Origin: Phytophthora colocasiae
Taxonomy: Eukaryota; Oomycota; Peronosporomycetes; Peronosporales; Peronosporaceae
Direction: 5' to 3'
Assembly (NCBI GenBank): GCA_018806915.1
Contig: JAGKQI010000052.1
Span: forward strand, 124,001-188,000
DNA length: 64,000 bases
Of the stretch, positions 60,047 to 64,000 are shown in pieces. Each line of letters opens with the position of its first letter. Within the stretch, counting starts at the first letter, position 1. A program made the translations under genes and the position numbers. The notes below the pieces were generated by a model. It was not told where the DNA came from. It made no database searches and saw nothing but the letters and a program-made list of their open reading frames with translations.

Positions 60047-60729
60047 TTAAACGGTATGACCAGGGAGAGCTTCAAGGGTTTTCATCCGAAGCTTGGTCTT
60101 TAGTTCTCTGAACTGGTGCTTGTCTAAAGCTTTAGTAAAGATGTCAGCTATCATCTCTTTTGTATTGCAGTAGGTAACGCTGAATTCATGTCGCTCTACC
60201 TTTTCTTGTACGAAACAGTATCGTACGTGTATTTGCTTTGATCGTCCGTGAAGTTCGGGGTTGTAGCGGATTTGATGCAGCTTTGGTTGTCCTCATATAT
60301 AGTGTTAGCCTGCGTTGTAGCAAAGCCAAGTTCTTTGAGGAGAAGTTTGAGGATTATCATCTCTTGCATGCAGTGACACAGGGCGATATATTCTGCCTCT
60401 GTTGTAGAAATGACCACTGTGTGGTGCTTACGGGAGAGCCTTGAGATCGGACTGCTTGCGAGCATAGTCACATATCCACCGACAGAACGTCTCGTGTCGG
60501 GACAATTAGCATAGTCAGAGTCACTGCAGGCAAGTAGCTGATCGGCTAGATTCTCTGAGGTAATGTCGGATGCGCCTCCCAGAAGGAGACCATATTCTTT
60601 CGTTCCTGACAGATACTTAAGACCACGAATGACTGCTTTCCAGTGTTCCATGCCTGGATTGGCTAGGAACGGACTGACTTCACGCATGTAAAATGCCATG
60701 TCGGGTCGTGTCCCAACCATTAGATACAT
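60047..60729 (-). pseudogene. Ty1/copia reverse transcriptase end and RNase H relic
   Basis: It reads YLMVGTRPDMAFYMREVSPF, LLACSDSDYANCPDTRRSVG, HHTVVISTTEAEYIALCHCM and IYEDNQSCIKSA, then after a one-base shift near 60240 QIHVRYCFVQEKVERHEFSV and MIADIFTKALDKHQFRELKT, to TAA at 60047. It is the copia RNase H with Asp-Glu-Asp motifs. It is truncated at 60730, where similarity ends abruptly. It differs clearly from the palindrome element, so it is a different lineage. Confidence 0.8.
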
Positions 60730-62623
60730 GACACTGCTGTGGCGAAGTGGGTGAACACTTTTCGGCTTCCGGACTGGAAGTCGGTCGCCCAGAGTGTATA
60801 GTGCGTGGCCAGGTGGATTCTGGAATAAAACGTCCAGATGCCAAGTGGGGTCAGTCTCAACCTTCCGGGATCCTATGGGTATCCGGAAGGCAGAGTTGGC
60901 GTGTGACCTTGTGGTATCCTCTTGGGTGTCGTTTGTCTTCGTGTATCCGGTGTAGTCACCAATGAGTTACTTCTGGATGCCGATCAGGTCCAGATGTACA
61001 AATGCCAGGTACTTTCCAGATGCAGTCGTCTGGAATCAGTGAAAGACGATTTCCCCTAGCGGTTAATCAATACAATACGGATAGTTAATATGCAAATATA
61101 CAGCCGCTCTTATTCTTTGTGGCCCTTGAGCGGTGGGCACTCCAGATGCCAGTCGACGGAGACTGATTCCGGAACACTGGCTCGGTTCCGGGACTCTCAC
61201 AAAACGCACCACTTCCGGATAACCACTGGGTTTCCGGAAGACAATATTCAAATGGAATCCGGAATCACTAGAAAGTAATCCGGATGACCCTCAATATACA
61301 ATCCTATCACACAGTAGTTAATTCAATACAGTTCCAAGGGGCTAACTACTAACAACCTCCTAAAAACGCAGTTATAACATGAAATGGGTATCCGGAGTCC
61401 GGAATACCAACTCGAATAGGAAGTTCACTTCCGGATGCGCCTTCCGGATCCCTTACCTAACTTGGTCTTGACCTTCGTGGCTGTCGTCGCGGCCTAACGC
61501 TGGCGGAGATGACCCCGAGCCCTCTTCGTGAGGCTGGTCGGCGGTTCTCGGCAGTGGTGACTTGTGGGAACCTCCCGCACACTCTTGGTGGCAAATTGAA
61601 CTCTCTCTTATTTATGTATAAGTATTTTTGCTAAAGTCTCTGCTAAACATCTTGATTTCACTATAGAAAGGGGGCAGGGGGCGCGTGTCTCTGTCGCCGA
61701 AGCCCGAAGAATTCCGGCTGGTGCCGAGCACATCTTGGTCGGTCGTCTCGGTTGGTCTGTAGTCACTTGACTTGAGTATACTTAGAGCCTTCAACTGGAT
61801 ACTGGGTACAAATCAGGATTTCCCCGGATGCCAGTCCTTTCCAAATGCCCTTGGTGTTCAGATTCCACGTGACCTTGGCCGGCATCTGGAGCTCTTTTCA
61901 CAGGAAATACTTGAATACTGTATGTGCACCTGGTTCAGCTGTATCAGGGCTCCGGATGCAGTTGGTCGACTCGGGATTCTGGACCGGACATGGATTCCGG
62001 AGATTATCGAAGGTATTCCTGAAGCGCAACGCTTACACCTTCCCAGATTCCCGTCCCAATGTTGTCAAATATCAGCCAATCAGCTTCCAGATCAATGGAT
62101 GGTCCTGGGAGGCGGCTTCTGTGCGAAAATTCAAACCCACAGCTTCACAACTGTCCCTCTCATCAAGAGCTCTCATTGAGAGATTTACTTTCGAGCTGAT
62201 AGATCACGATGAGACGAAGCGCGAATCAGTCTCGCCAGAGGCCACATCACATCTGGCACCCGGAGTTCAGATCTACACTCCCAGATTCCACTTGTGGTCA
62301 CGACAACGGTTTCGGTTCCAATCAATATCCAGATCAAGACTTCACTCATCCACTCACAGATCGCACCTGGTCCAACTATCCAAGAGACACGCATCTCAGG
62401 TCGGCCCGTCCACATCCAGGTGTCACACATCCGTATTCACTATATCCAAGTTCCCGATTTCCAAATGACGCAGTCCCTGGGTGCGAATCCATCCATCGGT
62501 TGGCTGACGTGGCTTCTTTTCTGCATCGCGTCCCCGATCGCCCGTTCCCAGCATACGACAGAATCGAAGAACTTCGGCTTAATTCGCGGTCATTTAACCA
62601 TTTCCCAGCTTCTGGCTACTCCA
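60730..62623. other. TCCGGA-rich degenerate region
   Basis: No gene is supported. The palindrome TCCGGA is remarkably frequent (11 by eye at 60760-61450) and is often part of a looser motif TCCRGATGCC(A). No long repeats or LTR ends were found. It could be the untranslated leader or LTR of the gag-like element that follows. Confidence 0.4.
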
Positions 62624-63418
62624 ATGACGACGGCAAGTGGCACTACAGCGTCGGCAGGCGCGTCTTCTGGACACTCGGTGCCTCCCCCAGGCTACACCTC
62701 AGCAGAGGGCGACACTGGTGGTGATGGCAGCCCCGAAGAGGGTCCTGCATCTAATCTTGGCGCGACGTCGACGGTAGCAAGCAGCGTGACGACCCCAGAA
62801 GCTTCTGCAGACGTCAAGAATTCCGGAAGTACGGCGAACGCCAGCTTTCTCTCGCCTACAGATGCTGCTGCGCATGGAATCTCGACGACCATGACTCCAG
62901 CAAGCGACCCGTCCGTTCCAAGCTATCTAGAAGCTCCTCCAGTCACGATGGTGATAACTACATCCACCCGGTCGGTGTTCCAGCAACTCTTCGTCATCTG
63001 GAAAGTGGTGCCTTTTCAAGAGACGGCTACGGTGATCTGGAAGTCCTGATGCCAGTGGAAAGTCTGACAACGCGAGATAAGGAAGTTTTGAATGACTGTG
63101 TCGGAGACCATGTGGATCTTCGCACTCGCATTTTGACGCCCCGTGTGGCTCCTCTGGAGCGTACAGATCTGGAGGGCCTTCTGGACAGCGTCCCAGTCCG
63201 TCGTGAAGTTGCAAGTCTGTAATCCGGAGACTTTGAAGCCATACACACTGTTGGAACAACTTGTGATTCTGGATACTGCCGAACCTGCACGCACACAATG
63301 GAGTTCCTGTTCGACGGATGCTGAACGTATCGCGCATCTGCCGAAGGAAGTCCAGAAGTCGTTGATATCAGCGGACAAGCGCATCCTGATCCGAGACCTC
63401 TGGAAGTATGGCCGCTAG
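62624..63418 (+). pseudogene. Gag-like ORF with frameshifts
   Basis: From ATG 62624: a Ser/Thr/Gly-rich start (MTTASGTTASAGASSGHSVP, then PPPGYTSAEGDTGGDGSPEE). Near 62950 coding sense passes to another frame (GVPATLRHLESGAFSRDGYG, DLEVLMPVESLTTRDKEVLN, LRTRILTPRVAPLERTDLEG), and near 63220 to a third (NPETLKPYTLLEQLVILDTA, HLPKEVQKSLISADKRILIR). The disordered Ser/Thr start followed by helical domain resembles gag of oomycete LTR elements; no conserved motif confirms it. Confidence 0.4.
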
Positions 63419-63693
63419 GAGATGTACATCGAATCGAGTGAAGTCTTTGCTCTGCATGTTTCCATAGGTAGCGTATCTCCATCACTTAACCACTCGAAAT
63501 ACATCTCAATTATCGTCGTCATCCAGAATACCTTCTGTTGTATAAGTCTGTCCACGTTTCGAAGTCCTCATCACTTCCAAAATCCATAGCAATCCAAACA
63601 ATCAATAATCCAATCGTAATCAAAACAAAATTCAGTCGTAGTTGCAATCCAAAAGTTCCATCGTCCAGATATCCAAAGTCGGCATCTGGGCGA
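63419..63693. other. Spacer between gag-like ORF and gypsy Pol end
   Basis: About 275 bp with no recognised gene; it probably includes the 3' untranslated or LTR-proximal part of the minus-strand gypsy element. Confidence 0.3.
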
Positions 63694-64000
63694 TTAAACT
63701 CGTGGATGTTCGTCCCCAGCTTGCATTGCCCGGAACCTCGCACGCGCCCGAGCTCCTTGATTGAATTCATACAGTAGGGCACCGCAACTAAGTTGTGACA
63801 CAGGTAACCATTCGGGTTCATCATATCCCTTCCACTTGACGAAGTATTCCCAATTGCGTTTGGACGTCCGAGTGCGTTTTGACCACCGGAGATCCAGAAT
63901 CTTCTCAACTTTATACTCGTCGTTTCCGGCATCCGGAGACCAACTGTCTTCCGGAAGCAGAGCGGCATCAAAGTCATCGTCATCCTCGACGTCTATCTCC
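63694..64000 (-). CDS. Ty3/gypsy Pol C-terminus with chromodomain (partial)
   Basis: An open minus-strand frame entering from the right edge and ending TAA at 63694-63696; 102 codons visible. It starts acidic (EIDVEDDDDFDAALLPEDSW) and then reads NDEYKVEKILDLRWSKRTRT and WEYFVKWKGYDEPEWLPVSQ, the chromodomain pattern (Y-x-V-E-x-I-L, Y-x-V-K-W-K-G-Y, W-x-P). It is followed by a short basic tail. This is the end of a chromovirus polyprotein, convergent with the gag-like ORF; the rest lies beyond the window. Confidence 0.7.
   Translation of the reverse strand, partial: EIDVEDDDDFDAALLPEDSWSPDAGNDEYKVEKILDLRWSKRTRTSKRNWEYFVKWKGYDEPEWLPVSQLSCGALLYEFNQGARARARFRAMQAGDEHPRV

Overview
This window looks like nuclear DNA of a plant-pathogenic oomycete, most likely Phytophthora or a close relative. 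The reasons are: sparse introns of 50-80 bp with GT..AG ends; very short 5' leaders preceded by the oomycete Inr/FPR core promoter (TCATTYY followed closely by AATTTC, clearest at 32771-32786 and 37737-37750); secreted and membrane protein families of oomycete type; and heavy loading with chromovirus Ty3/gypsy, Ty1/copia, hAT, pogo-like, PIF/Harbinger and MULE-like elements, many nested. No species call is possible from sequence alone.

Layout. 1-5800 is ordinary gene space: a membrane-anchored thaumatin-like protein, a multi-pass membrane LRR protein with four introns, a bZIP-like relic and a small single-pass membrane protein. 6270-12385 is one Ty3/gypsy chromovirus with a 4-bp target duplication; a pogo-like MITE sits inside its 3' LTR. 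12931-21914 carries three paralogous MICAL-like FAD monooxygenases (two in tandem on +, one convergent on -), with a hAT transposase relic between the convergent pair. 23694-31298 is a single-exon 2534-residue SWR1/SRCAP-type chromatin remodeller whose C-terminus continues into a WW motif, an F-box and FBXO11-like beta-helix repeats.

32771-38374 is a cluster of secreted zinc metalloprotease genes wrecked by transposons. Copy 1 is split by a hAT derivative inserted in the codons of its HEIGHG zinc site and by a second TIR element. Copy 2 carries a differently deleted copy of the same hAT and is cut exactly after HEIGH; its C-terminal half lies 2 kb away on the other strand, as expected for an inversion. 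38712-48428 is a giant inverted repeat of two copia elements, flanked by a perfect-length 474-bp direct duplication of target DNA. 49088-64000 is a graveyard of elements: Harbinger with its Myb-like partner, a MULE relic, a gypsy gag relic, a degenerate unknown gene, a chromodomain plus cysteine-peptidase-like ORF, a copia RNase H relic, a TCCGGA-rich stretch, a gag-like ORF and the chromodomain end of a gypsy polyprotein running off the right edge.

The stable genes share no operon-like logic. The themes are lineage-specific paralogue expansion (MICAL-like, metalloprotease) and element-driven damage. The most unusual items are the remodeller/F-box/beta-helix fusion, the MICAL-like trio, the copia palindrome with its 474-bp flanking duplication, and the metalloprotease inversion. 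Several frameshifts inside the copia copies look like residual sequencing error rather than biological decay.
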